The notes under the pieces: generated by a model
Seen by the model: only the letters and a program-made list of their open reading frames with translations
Database searches by the model: none
Told to the model about the DNA's origin: nothing
Translations under genes and position numbers: made by a program
Part shown: positions 15,322 to 23,434 of the stretch, one piece after another
How the letters are laid out: the number at the start of each line of letters is the position of its first letter
How positions within the stretch are numbered: position 1 is the stretch's first letter
Source: Rhodospirillales bacterium
GTDB lineage: Bacteria; Pseudomonadota; Alphaproteobacteria; Acetobacterales; Acetobacteraceae
Length of the DNA: 59,001 nucleotides
Direction of reading: 5' to 3'
Assembly: GCA_025359905.1 (NCBI GenBank)
Contig: JANYDF010000057.1
Span: 1 to 59,001, forward strand

Positions 15322-18300
15322 GTGAGCGGCGCGCACAGCGATTCGTCGGTACGGATCGAAATCGAACAGCCGCAGCCTGGCGACAGCCTGTTCCCCGGTG
15401 ACTCGCTGATGGGTTTCGGCTGGGTGCTGGCGGACAGCCGGGTGCTTGGCATCGCCGTCGCGCTCGACGACGAACCCCTTGGCCAAGCGATCACGGGGCT
15501 GGCGCGTTCGGACGTCGCCGAGCAGATCGCCGATCATCCGGGCAGCGCCACCGCTGGGTTCACGTTTGTGGTGAAGATCCCGGCACACGCGGCGGCCCAG
15601 CCGAACGTGCGGCTGACGATCCGTACCGAAGCCGGCGAAGCGGCTTACGAAGTGCCGGTGACCTTCACCGGCCCGGCCAAGGCACCGCCGGCGCCAGCCG
15701 CCCTGCCCCCGCCGGCCGCGATTGCCGCAGCACCGCTTGACCTCGATCCGGTGCGGCTGGAGTTGGAGGAAGCCCGGCTCGACCCCGGCGGCATGCTGCT
15801 CGTGCGTGGCTGGGCAGTCACTGCGCTGTCGACGCAATCGGTCGAAATCCTGCTCGGCAGCCACTCGCTGGGCTTTGCCGACGCGTTGCAGTCGCGTGAG
15901 GATGTCGGCGCGGCGTTTCCACAATATCCAAATTCCAATTTATCCGGCTTCTCGCTGCGCTGCCTGATGCCGCAAGGCTTGTCCAACGAGCGCGAAGTGC
16001 GGGCGGTCGTAACCGATGCATCTGGGCTGTCGGCTGCGGGCAGCATCGAATTTGCCCGCGCCGGCGCCGAAACCGCTGACGCCGCCGCCGCGCGCCGCGC
16101 GCGGCTGGCGCCGATGCAGGCGATGCTGGAGGAAGCGCGGGTCACTGAACTGGGCCTGCTGCGGGTACGCGGCTGGGCGGTGGGGCTATCGCCGGTCGAG
16201 CACGTGCGGGTCTACCTCGACGACGCGATCATCGGCATGGCGGCGCACCGCTTGCCGCGCGAAGATGTGGCGATCGCGCATCCCGACTACCCCGATGCCG
16301 CTCTGGCCGGATTCTTGTTGCAACAGGAGATGCCAGACGGCCCGTTGGACGGCCATACCGTCCGGGTCAACATCGCAGCCGCCGGCGGAATCCGCCGGGA
16401 ATTGACGGCCCTGGTCACCGTCGCCCCGGTGGTCAAACGCCGCGAGCGGCAGGCCGCCGTGGTCGAGTTCCACTGCGACGGCATTGGTTTGACCGGCGAC
16501 GGCGCGCTGTTCCTCAAGGGGTGGGCGGTCTGCTCGTCCGGCGTCGCCGCCATTGAGGTCGATGTCGGCGAAGAAAATATTGGCGTCGCCGAACTCGGCG
16601 ACGAGCGGCCGGATGTGGGCAACCATTTCCCGCTGATCGCCAGTGCCCGCAACGCTGGCTTCCGCTTCCTCGGCCGTGTGCCACACCGCTGCGAGGGCGA
16701 ATACGTGGTGCGCGCCACGGTGTTCGGCCGCGATGGCGAAAGTAAAGTGTTCCTGCTGCCGGTGCTTGCGACGGCAGGCGAAACCGCGACCGAGGCGGTC
16801 AGCGCCGAGGATCGCGGCATCCGCTTTTTCCTCGACACGCCCACCGTCAAGGAAGGCCGCGCCAGCGAGGCGGTACGCGGCTTCTTGTCGTTGAACGGCT
16901 GGGCGTTTTCCGCCGCCGGGGTCAACAGCATCGAAGTGTTCGTCGACGACAAGTCCCAGGGCCAAGCCTATCGCGGTATCCGCCGCGAGGACTTGCACAA
17001 TCATTTTGGCCGCAAGGAAGCCCTGCGCTCCGGTTTCGCGATGCTGGTGCCGCCGCAGTTCCTCAAGCGCGGCCGCCACGATGTGCGCATCGTCATCCAA
17101 GACAATGCGGGCCAGCGCGAGGAAATCGCCTTCGCGCTGGATGCCGAGCCGGGCATGGAAGGTCCGGGTCCGTGGCAATTGCGGCAAAAGCTGACGCAGG
17201 CCGAGGTCAACCTGCAACACAGCATTCTGGCGGCGGCGCATTATCGCCCAGCCTACACACTGCTGCTACCGCTGCACGGCGGCGCGGCGGCGCAAACCAA
17301 GCGGCTGCGGGCCACGCTGGAAAGCCTGCGCTATCACGCGTATCAGGACTGGCAGCTTGTGGTCGCGGCGTCCGCCGAGCCCGAGCGTGCGGCAATCGAT
17401 GGCGTGCTGGCGGAATTCCCCAACTTGGCCCGGCATGTCCGCTCGGCCATTGTTAGCCCCGAGACCAAGCTCGCCGATCTGGCGCCGTCTGCTGGGGGGC
17501 CGTCGCTGCTCGGGTTGCTGAGCGCGGGCGATCTGCTGGGCGAAGACGCACTGCTGGAATTGTCGGTCGAGGCGGCCACCAAAGGGCAGCCCGATTTGCT
17601 GTATTCCGACGAGCGGCGCATCGACCCGGCGGATGGCGAGGCGCGCGCCTTCTTCAAGCCGGATTGGTCGCCCGATCTGCTGCTGTCGACCAACTATATC
17701 GGCCGCCTATGGGTGGCGCGCGCCGAGTTGCTGGCGCGCACCGGTGCGCTGTTTGGTGATCTGGCCAAGCATGGTGAATACGATCTGACGCTGCGGCTGA
17801 CCGAGCAGGCGGCGCAGATTGCGCATCTTCCCAAAGTACTGGCAGCCCGGGCGGCGAAGTCGCTCGACACGCCGGCCGAAGAGCGCCGGGCGTTGACGCG
17901 GGCCCTGGCCCGGCGCGGGATCGAAGCACACGTGCAGCCGGGCTGCATCGCCGGGACTTACCGGGTGCAGCGCGCCATTCGCCAGCCGGGATTGGTGTCG
18001 ATCATCATCCCCAGTATCGCCGCGCGCGGTCTGATCGAGATCGCCATCGCCTCGATCAAGGCCCACACGCCGCGCGACCGCTATGAAATCATTGTGCTCG
18101 ACAATATTCGTAACGCGGCGACCCCGGAAGCGTTGCACTGGAAGGCATGGTTTCAAGAAAATGCCGATCAGATTATTGAGATTGATGAGAAATTTAATTG
18201 GTCGCGTTTCAACAACATTGGTGCACAGCATGCAAAAGGTGACTATTTCCTATTCCTGAACGACGATATTGAGATTTTGGACGACACTTGGCTCGATGGA

Positions 18301-19980
18301 TTGCTGGAACATGCGCAACGCCCGCAAACCGGTGCGGTTGGACCGCAGTTGCTTTATCCGGGCGGCAAGGTGCAGCACGCCGGTATGTTCCTGGCCGGTC
18401 ACGTCGGCCGCCACGCCTTCCGCTTTTCGCCGCGTGACGAGCCAGGGCCGTTCGGGCTGGCGCGCACCCAGCGCAACGTCATCGCGGTCACCGGTGCGTG
18501 TATGCTGGTGCGCCGCGCGGTGTTCGACGCGATTGGCGGTTTCGACGAAGAGCACTCGGTCATCAACAACGACTTGGATTTCTGCCTGCGGCTGAGGCAG
18601 AGCGGGCGAACTGTTGTCTACACGCCGCACGTAACCCTGACCCACCATGAGATGGTCAGCCGCGGCGAGTTGCGCGACGTGTTCAACGCAGCGCTATTCG
18701 ATACAAAATGGAAAGATTTGTTCCAGGCGGGCGATCCGTATTTCAACACCAACTTGGCGCCGGACGTGGACGACTATGTACCGGAGCAGGAACCGTTCAA
18801 GCTGGTGCATGTCGGCCATCCGGTCGTCTCGCGCTTCGATGTGCGGCAGGTGCTGGCCGTCAAGGTCGACCATTTGGGCGACTTCATTTCCGCTTTCCCG
18901 TCGTTCCGGCGGATCAAGGAAAAATTCCCCAACGCCGAACTGACCGTGCTGGCTGCATCTGGCTCACTCGCGTTGGCAGCGCTGGAACCGTCGATTGACC
19001 GGGTCATCAAGTTCGACTTCTTCCATGCCCAATCGGAAAAGGGCCGCCGGTCGCTCGCCAAGAAGGAATTGCAGCAATTGCGCGAGGACTTGGCACCGCT
19101 GCATTTCGATCTGGCCATCGACCTGCGCCGCCAGCCTGACACGCGACACATTCTGCAAGCCTCGGGTGCTCGCTGGCTGGCCGGGTTCGACAAGGAAAAC
19201 CGCACCGATTGGCTAGACATTGCGGTGGAATGGGAAGGCGACGTCGCGCGCACCAATAAGCGGACGCATATTTCCGATGCGCTGTTGCAATTCGTCGATG
19301 CCGTCGCGGTGGCGTGTGAGGACGAACAGCGGGTGATCCGCGCGCCAACGCAAGCGGCGCAGGCGCGTGAAACGTTGATGACGCTGCCGCTGTTTCAGGA
19401 GATCGGCGCGGCGATGTTTGCCCGCCCGTTAGTGTGCATGCATCTGGGCGCGGGCGCGGAGAACAAGCGCTGGCCAGTCGCCTCGTTTGCAGCACTGGCC
19501 GATTTGCTGGCAGCGCGTCATGGCGTGAATGTGGCGATCATCGGCGGCCCCGACGAAACTGAGCTGCTGGCGGGCATGATGCCGCTGGTGCGCAATCAGG
19601 ACCGGCTATTTCCGGTGGTCGGCAAGCTCGGTTTGCGGCATTTGCCGCTGCTCATGCTGAATGTCGCCCTATATGTCGGCAACGATAGCGGCCCGAAGCA
19701 TATGGCATCGGCCCTTGGGGTCGCGACCGTCGGCATTCATTCAGGATCGGTCGATGCCGTTGAATGGGGGCCGATGGGGCCAGCGGCGTTCGGCGTCCGC
19801 CGGGTCATGACATGCAGCCCATGCTACCTCGCCAAAGCGAGCGACTGTCACCGCAACCTGCTGTGCATCCACGGCATCCGGGTCAGCGATGTCTATCGCG
19901 CGTGCGAGCGGATGCTTGGGCTGGCGTGTCCCCCACTTGCGCCGAAGAGTGACATGCAAGTTGCTCTCACTGTCGTGTAA
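15322..19980 (+). CDS. Giant five-repeat beta-sandwich / GT2-GT2 / GT9 fusion glycosyltransferase
   Basis: The 1552-residue protein starts (GTG) with five copies of a roughly 105-residue beta-sandwich domain (about residues 11-118, 142-246, 262-368, 378-485 and 500-607). Each contains GWA...V-x-V-x-D-x-x-x-G-x-A then (R)ED-V...P...GF. Next comes a bipartite GT2 region: an N-terminal half (about 643-880) with LLYSDE (Asp763) and FKPDWSPDLLLS, and a second half (about 890-1140) with SIIIPS and LFLNDDIEI (Asp981-Asp982). The C-terminal 370 residues are a GT9 heptosyltransferase-type domain with KVDHLGDF and GNDSGPKHMASALG (about 1454). No signal peptide or membrane helix is evident, so it should act at the cytoplasmic face on lipid-linked glycan. 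A short AT-rich patch interrupts the GT2 core. Confidence 0.88.
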   Translation: MSGAHSDSSVRIEIEQPQPGDSLFPGDSLMGFGWVLADSRVLGIAVALDDEPLGQAITGLARSDVAEQIADHPGSATAGFTFVVKIPAHAAAQPNVRLTIRTEAGEAAYEVPVTFTGPAKAPPAPAALPPPAAIAAAPLDLDPVRLELEEARLDPGGMLLVRGWAVTALSTQSVEILLGSHSLGFADALQSREDVGAAFPQYPNSNLSGFSLRCLMPQGLSNEREVRAVVTDASGLSAAGSIEFARAGAETADAAAARRARLAPMQAMLEEARVTELGLLRVRGWAVGLSPVEHVRVYLDDAIIGMAAHRLPREDVAIAHPDYPDAALAGFLLQQEMPDGPLDGHTVRVNIAAAGGIRRELTALVTVAPVVKRRERQAAVVEFHCDGIGLTGDGALFLKGWAVCSSGVAAIEVDVGEENIGVAELGDERPDVGNHFPLIASARNAGFRFLGRVPHRCEGEYVVRATVFGRDGESKVFLLPVLATAGETATEAVSAEDRGIRFFLDTPTVKEGRASEAVRGFLSLNGWAFSAAGVNSIEVFVDDKSQGQAYRGIRREDLHNHFGRKEALRSGFAMLVPPQFLKRGRHDVRIVIQDNAGQREEIAFALDAEPGMEGPGPWQLRQKLTQAEVNLQHSILAAAHYRPAYTLLLPLHGGAAAQTKRLRATLESLRYHAYQDWQLVVAASAEPERAAIDGVLAEFPNLARHVRSAIVSPETKLADLAPSAGGPSLLGLLSAGDLLGEDALLELSVEAATKGQPDLLYSDERRIDPADGEARAFFKPDWSPDLLLSTNYIGRLWVARAELLARTGALFGDLAKHGEYDLTLRLTEQAAQIAHLPKVLAARAAKSLDTPAEERRALTRALARRGIEAHVQPGCIAGTYRVQRAIRQPGLVSIIIPSIAARGLIEIAIASIKAHTPRDRYEIIVLDNIRNAATPEALHWKAWFQENADQIIEIDEKFNWSRFNNIGAQHAKGDYFLFLNDDIEILDDTWLDGLLEHAQRPQTGAVGPQLLYPGGKVQHAGMFLAGHVGRHAFRFSPRDEPGPFGLARTQRNVIAVTGACMLVRRAVFDAIGGFDEEHSVINNDLDFCLRLRQSGRTVVYTPHVTLTHHEMVSRGELRDVFNAALFDTKWKDLFQAGDPYFNTNLAPDVDDYVPEQEPFKLVHVGHPVVSRFDVRQVLAVKVDHLGDFISAFPSFRRIKEKFPNAELTVLAASGSLALAALEPSIDRVIKFDFFHAQSEKGRRSLAKKELQQLREDLAPLHFDLAIDLRRQPDTRHILQASGARWLAGFDKENRTDWLDIAVEWEGDVARTNKRTHISDALLQFVDAVAVACEDEQRVIRAPTQAAQARETLMTLPLFQEIGAAMFARPLVCMHLGAGAENKRWPVASFAALADLLAARHGVNVAIIGGPDETELLAGMMPLVRNQDRLFPVVGKLGLRHLPLLMLNVALYVGNDSGPKHMASALGVATVGIHSGSVDAVEWGPMGPAAFGVRRVMTCSPCYLAKASDCHRNLLCIHGIRVSDVYRACERMLGLACPPLAPKSDMQVALTVV

Positions 19981-20099
19981 CTTGAAGGACTTTGCGGTTT
20001 TGACTACAAACGCCGCCGTGAAGTGAATGTGACTGATTCTGAGATCGGCGCACTGCTTACGGTTCCGAACCGTGGTCTTTGTTGCCCCGGGAGAATATG

Positions 20100-20495
20100 A
20101 TGAAGTACTTGGTGCCTTTTGCGGCCTTGAAGACGTCGGTCAAGCTGCTCTCATTGAAGGGGCAGTTGAAGGTCGATATGAATTACGATGAATTTCTTGA
20201 CCTGATCAAGAAATTCTTGATGGCGGTTCCGATTGATGAGGATTGGTACCGCGCCACGTATCCCGATGTCGCCGATGCCATTAAGGCCGGAGCGTACCGC
20301 AGCGCGCGTCAGCATTTCGTCGATCACGGGTATTTCGAAGGCCGCCGCCCGTTCGATTTGGAAATCGACGAGGCTTGGTACCTGAAGAAATACCCCGACA
20401 TTCAACAGGGTGTTACCGAAGGCGCGATTCAGTCCGCCAAGGAACACTTTATCCGCAACGGCTACGACGAAGGCCGCCTGCCGTCGGAACTCTGA
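20100..20495 (+). CDS. Small protein with two WY-x-x-YPD repeats
   Basis: This 131-residue protein consists of a 44-residue leader followed by two copies of a 43-residue repeat (45-87 and 89-131). Each repeat runs IDE-x-WY-x-x-x-YPD, then S-A-(R/K)-x-H-F, then G-Y-x-EGR-x-P. Similar repeats are attached to bacterial glycosyltransferases and glycan-modification proteins, where they may bind sugars or partner proteins. Here they stand alone. ATG 20100 lies 6 nt after GGGAG; ATG 20097 is the alternative. It is the last gene of the glycan locus, followed by a strong terminator. Function unknown; a scaffold or partner of the giant glycosyltransferase is a reasonable guess. Confidence 0.75.
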   Translation: MKYLVPFAALKTSVKLLSLKGQLKVDMNYDEFLDLIKKFLMAVPIDEDWYRATYPDVADAIKAGAYRSARQHFVDHGYFEGRRPFDLEIDEAWYLKKYPDIQQGVTEGAIQSAKEHFIRNGYDEGRLPSEL

Positions 20496-20520
20496 TCCCG
20501 TCAGAGCAACACGACGGCAA

Positions 20521-20554
20521 CGAAGGCGGCCTTGCGGCCGCCTTTCGCATTTTT
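20521..20554 (+). terminator. Rho-independent terminator of the glycan locus
   Basis: A perfect 9-bp stem (AAGGCGGCC at 20523-20531, GGCCGCCTT at 20536-20544) with a TTGC loop is followed after 5 nt by TTTTT (20550-20554). It sits 25 bp after the stop of the small repeat-protein gene. The U-tract overlaps the stop of the convergent dehydrogenase gene. Confidence 0.85.
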
Positions 20555-21581
20555 AGCCCGCCTTCATCCAGCTACCGACGCGCGCCGTCTTCAGGACATC
20601 GACATTCACCACATTGCGCGGCCGCTCGCCGTGCGAGGCGGCGACGATGCTGGTCAGCGCGCTTTCGGCCAAGCCACGGAAGCATTCATCGGTCCAGCAC
20701 AGCGCGTGCGGGGTGACGATAACGTTGTCCATGCTAAGCAGCGGATTGTGCGGGTCGACCGGCTCGATTTCGAACACATCCAGCCCCGCACCGGCGAGTT
20801 GCCCGGCCTGCAAGGCGGCGATCAGCGCCGCTTCGTCCATGATCGGGCCGCGCGCGACGTTGATGAAGTAGCTGGCCGGCTTCATCATCGCGAACTGCTT
20901 GGCGGCGATCAGGTGATGCGTTTGCGGAGTCAGCAGGCAGACCACCACGATGAAGTCGCTCTCGCGCATCACCGTGTCCAGATCGGTCAGGGTGGCCCCT
21001 TCGGCCGCGACCGATTCGGCCGACGCGTACGGGTCGGACGCGATCACGCGCAGGCCCAGCGGCTTTACGATGCGCATGATCTCGCGGCCGATGCTGCCGG
21101 CACCGATGATGCCGAGCGTTCGGCCGATCAGGCCCATGCCCATGTAGCTGGTTTTTTCGGCCCAACGGCCTTCGCGGGTCAGCTTGTCCTTGGCGAACAG
21201 CTTTTGCGACAGCGCCAGCACGAAGGTGAGTGCGGCGACCGCCACCGGACGGCGCACGCCATCTGGCTGGTTGGTGCAGATCACCCCGTGATCGGTGCAG
21301 GCAGCCAGATCGACCGAGTCATAGCCGACGCCGTGGCGGGCCAGGATGCGGGCGCGCACCGGACCGTTGCCGAAGCTGGCGCGGCTGACGCGCGGGCCGT
21401 TCACCAGAATGCCGTCGTAACGGTTGAGCTGTGCCGGCGTGAGTTCGCCGACGCTTTCCGGCATGATTTCCCAGGTGATGTTGGGCTCGGCTTCCAGAAT
21501 GCGGATCGCCTCGGTCCCGAACGACAGATTGCCATTGGGGTCCAGCAGATCGCGGGTCAGGCCCACGGAGAATTTGGTCAC
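20553..21581 (-). CDS. D-isomer-specific 2-hydroxyacid dehydrogenase
   Basis: The 342-residue NAD-dependent dehydrogenase should interconvert a 2-keto acid and a D-2-hydroxy acid (phosphoglycerate dehydrogenase/hydroxypyruvate reductase family). The Rossmann loop GIIGAGSIGREI, catalytic Arg (INVARGP), Glu (FEIEP) and His (VTPHALCW) are all present. GTG 21581 is selected because AAGGAG lies about 9 nt upstream; the frame remains open further upstream only by running through the aldolase gene. The start lies 4 nt after the aldolase stop, so the two form an operon. Together they suggest cleavage of a 2-keto acid aldol and reduction of the resulting 2-keto or semialdehyde product. Confidence 0.88.
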   Translation of the reverse strand: MTKFSVGLTRDLLDPNGNLSFGTEAIRILEAEPNITWEIMPESVGELTPAQLNRYDGILVNGPRVSRASFGNGPVRARILARHGVGYDSVDLAACTDHGVICTNQPDGVRRPVAVAALTFVLALSQKLFAKDKLTREGRWAEKTSYMGMGLIGRTLGIIGAGSIGREIMRIVKPLGLRVIASDPYASAESVAAEGATLTDLDTVMRESDFIVVVCLLTPQTHHLIAAKQFAMMKPASYFINVARGPIMDEAALIAALQAGQLAGAGLDVFEIEPVDPHNPLLSMDNVIVTPHALCWTDECFRGLAESALTSIVAASHGERPRNVVNVDVLKTARVGSWMKAG

Positions 21582-21585
21582 GGCG

Positions 21586-22476
21586 TTAGTCTCCTTTCTT
21601 TTTGCGCTTGGCCTTCGCCGGAGCCTCGGGGGCCGGAGCCTCGGGGGCCGAAGCCTCGGGGGCCGAAGCTTCTGGGACGGCAGCCGGGGCGGCGGCGGCT
21701 TCGGCGGCAACGGCGCGCAGCGTGCCGATGCCGCGCGCAACGGCTTGGGTGAACAACGAATGGTCCGGGCCAACCGCCATCAGCCGGAAGCCCTTGGCGA
21801 AATATTCCCGCGCCCAGGTATCGTCGGCGGCCATAAAGCCCGCCGTCTTGCCGTGCTTGCGGGCGGCGGCAACGATTTTGTCGACGTTGGCCAGGAAATC
21901 CGGATGCTTGAACTGGCCCGGAATGCCCATGAAATTGGTCATATCGAAATGACCCAGCCACACCACGTCGACGCCCTCGACGGCGGCGATCTTATCGACG
22001 TTGGCAGCACCCTTGGCGGTTTCGATCAGGCAGATCACCATGGTGCGGCGCCGCGCCATCGCCATCTTGTCGGCCGGCGTGCCGCCTTCGTAATCGTCAT
22101 GCGCCATACCGAACCCGGCGCCGCGCACGCCGTGCGGCGGGTACTGGGTGTAGGAGACGAACGCGCGCGCCTGTTCGGCGGTTTCCACCATCGGCACCAT
22201 GATGCCCATCATGCCAGCATCCAGGCAGCGGGCGATGAAGTGGTATTGCAGCGTCGGCACCCGCACCATCGGCACGATGCCCAGGCCCCGGCAATACGCC
22301 GCCTGCGCCTTTACCGTTTCGATGTCGATGCCGCTATGCTCCATATCGAACAGCGCGAACTCGCACCCGGCGACCTTGAGGATTTGCGCCAGACCGGGCG
22401 TGAAGAATTCGAACAGCATGGCGCCGAACGAAGCGCCACCTGCGGCGATGTTATGCTTCACCGGATTGTCGCGCAT
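21586..22476 (-). CDS. HpcH/HpaI-type class II pyruvate aldolase with a repetitive tail
   Basis: The 296-residue protein matches HpcH/HpaI aldolases, which cleave 4-hydroxy-2-oxo acids to pyruvate and an aldehyde. The FDMEHSG, PMVRVPT and LIETAKGA blocks carry the expected metal and substrate residues. The catalytic domain ends near residue 255. A low-complexity tail of Pro-Glu-Ala repeats and a basic end (KAKRKKKGD) follows, encoded by four 15-bp tandem repeats. The family normally lacks this tail. ATG 22476 follows GAGGGGGAAC. It is the first gene of a two-gene operon with the hydroxyacid dehydrogenase and is divergent from the PhyH gene. Confidence 0.87.
   Translation of the reverse strand: MRDNPVKHNIAAGGASFGAMLFEFFTPGLAQILKVAGCEFALFDMEHSGIDIETVKAQAAYCRGLGIVPMVRVPTLQYHFIARCLDAGMMGIMVPMVETAEQARAFVSYTQYPPHGVRGAGFGMAHDDYEGGTPADKMAMARRRTMVICLIETAKGAANVDKIAAVEGVDVVWLGHFDMTNFMGIPGQFKHPDFLANVDKIVAAARKHGKTAGFMAADDTWAREYFAKGFRLMAVGPDHSLFTQAVARGIGTLRAVAAEAAAAPAAVPEASAPEASAPEAPAPEAPAKAKRKKKGD
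21617..21676. repeat. Four 15-bp tandem repeats encoding the aldolase tail
   Basis: Units are GCCGGAGCCTCGGGG (21617-21631 and 21632-21646), GCCGAAGCCTCGGGG (21647-21661) and GCCGAAGCTTCTGGG (21662-21676). The first two are identical and divergence increases along the array. They encode Pro-Glu-Ala-rich pentapeptides on the minus strand. The unit is a multiple of three, so copy-number change would keep the frame. Confidence 0.9.
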
Positions 22477-22622
22477 GGATCAGTTCCCCCTCGCCCGCCC
22501 GGATTATCGCTCCGCGCCGGGCGGCGCAGCATCGTGCCGGCATAGTGTGGCGTCAAGCAGCGCGGGCCTTTCCTTGCAGCCCGAAAGCGTGTGGAAATGC
22601 AATACGGTTATGGAGAACGGCG

Positions 22623-23429
22623 ATGAGCTTGGCAGCGCAATTGGCGGATTTGAAACCACAATATCAGGCCGACGGCGCGGTGTGCGTGCGCGGCGCATTC
22701 TCGTCCGAATGGCTGGCAAAGCTGGCGCTCGGGGTGGAACGCAACATGGCCGAACCAGGGCCCTATGCGAAGGAATACACCGCTCCGGGTGCGCCCGGCC
22801 GTTTCTTTGGCGACTACTGCAACTGGCGGCGGATTCCCGAATACGAAGACTTCCTGCTCCACTCACCTGCGGCGGAAATCGCGGGCACGCTGATGGGGTC
22901 GGCCAAGGTCAATCTGTTTCACGAGCACGTGCTGGTGAAGGAACCCGGCACCGGCGAGCGCACGCCCTGGCACCACGATCAACCGTATTGGACGGTCGAC
23001 GGTCATCAGGTGTGCAGCCTGTGGATGGCGCTCGACCCGCTGCGCCGCGAGATGGCGGTGGAGTTTCTGGCGGGATCGCACAATTGGGGCCGCTGGTTCC
23101 GCCCAAAGCGTTTTCAGGATTCCGCCGACCATCAGGCCGAGGATTTCGAGCCGATGATCGACGTGGAAGCCGAGCGCGCCCAGCACCGCTTCATCGGCTG
23201 GGACCTGGAACCGGGCGACTGCGTGGTGTTTCACGCGCTGGTGCTGCACGGCGCCCCCGGCAACACCAGCGCCCAGCATCGCCGCCGCGCCGTCGCCAGC
23301 CGCTGGACCGGCGACGATGCGCGTTACGTGCTGCGCCGTGGCTACATGTCGCCGCCGCCGCAGCCCGGTGCGCCGGAACCTGGGGCCGCGATGGATAGCG
23401 GCGTGTTCCCTGTGGTCTGGCGCGCCTGA
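22623..23429 (+). CDS. Phytanoyl-CoA dioxygenase (PhyH) family protein
   Basis: This 268-residue Fe(II)/2-oxoglutarate-dependent oxygenase hydroxylates a small molecule or acyl-CoA. The iron-binding triad is readable: H-x-D in PWHHDQPYW, the distal His in FHALVLHGAPGN, and the 2-oxoglutarate-binding Arg in RRRAVASRW. ATG 22623 has GGAGAA about 8 nt upstream; the open frame extends to 22545 without a ribosome site. It is divergent from the aldolase operon and ends 5 bp before the convergent PfkB-kinase stop. Hydroxylation feeding the neighbouring sugar- or hydroxy-acid enzymes is possible but unproven. Confidence 0.88.
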   Translation: MSLAAQLADLKPQYQADGAVCVRGAFSSEWLAKLALGVERNMAEPGPYAKEYTAPGAPGRFFGDYCNWRRIPEYEDFLLHSPAAEIAGTLMGSAKVNLFHEHVLVKEPGTGERTPWHHDQPYWTVDGHQVCSLWMALDPLRREMAVEFLAGSHNWGRWFRPKRFQDSADHQAEDFEPMIDVEAERAQHRFIGWDLEPGDCVVFHALVLHGAPGNTSAQHRRRAVASRWTGDDARYVLRRGYMSPPPQPGAPEPGAAMDSGVFPVVWRA

Positions 23430-23434
23430 TCCGG

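Noticed and set aside
15322-17150. Five N-terminal repeats as an assembly artefact
   Set aside because: The repeats differ strongly at the DNA level and only share a sparse protein pattern, so a duplicated-read error is not plausible.
21617-21676. CRISPR-like repeat array
   Set aside because: Repeats are 15 bp with no spacers and lie in frame inside a coding sequence.
20532-21752. A 406-codon plus-strand frame opposite the hydroxyacid dehydrogenase
   Set aside because: Translation is His/Arg/Gly-rich low complexity; the minus-strand dehydrogenase has every catalytic residue.
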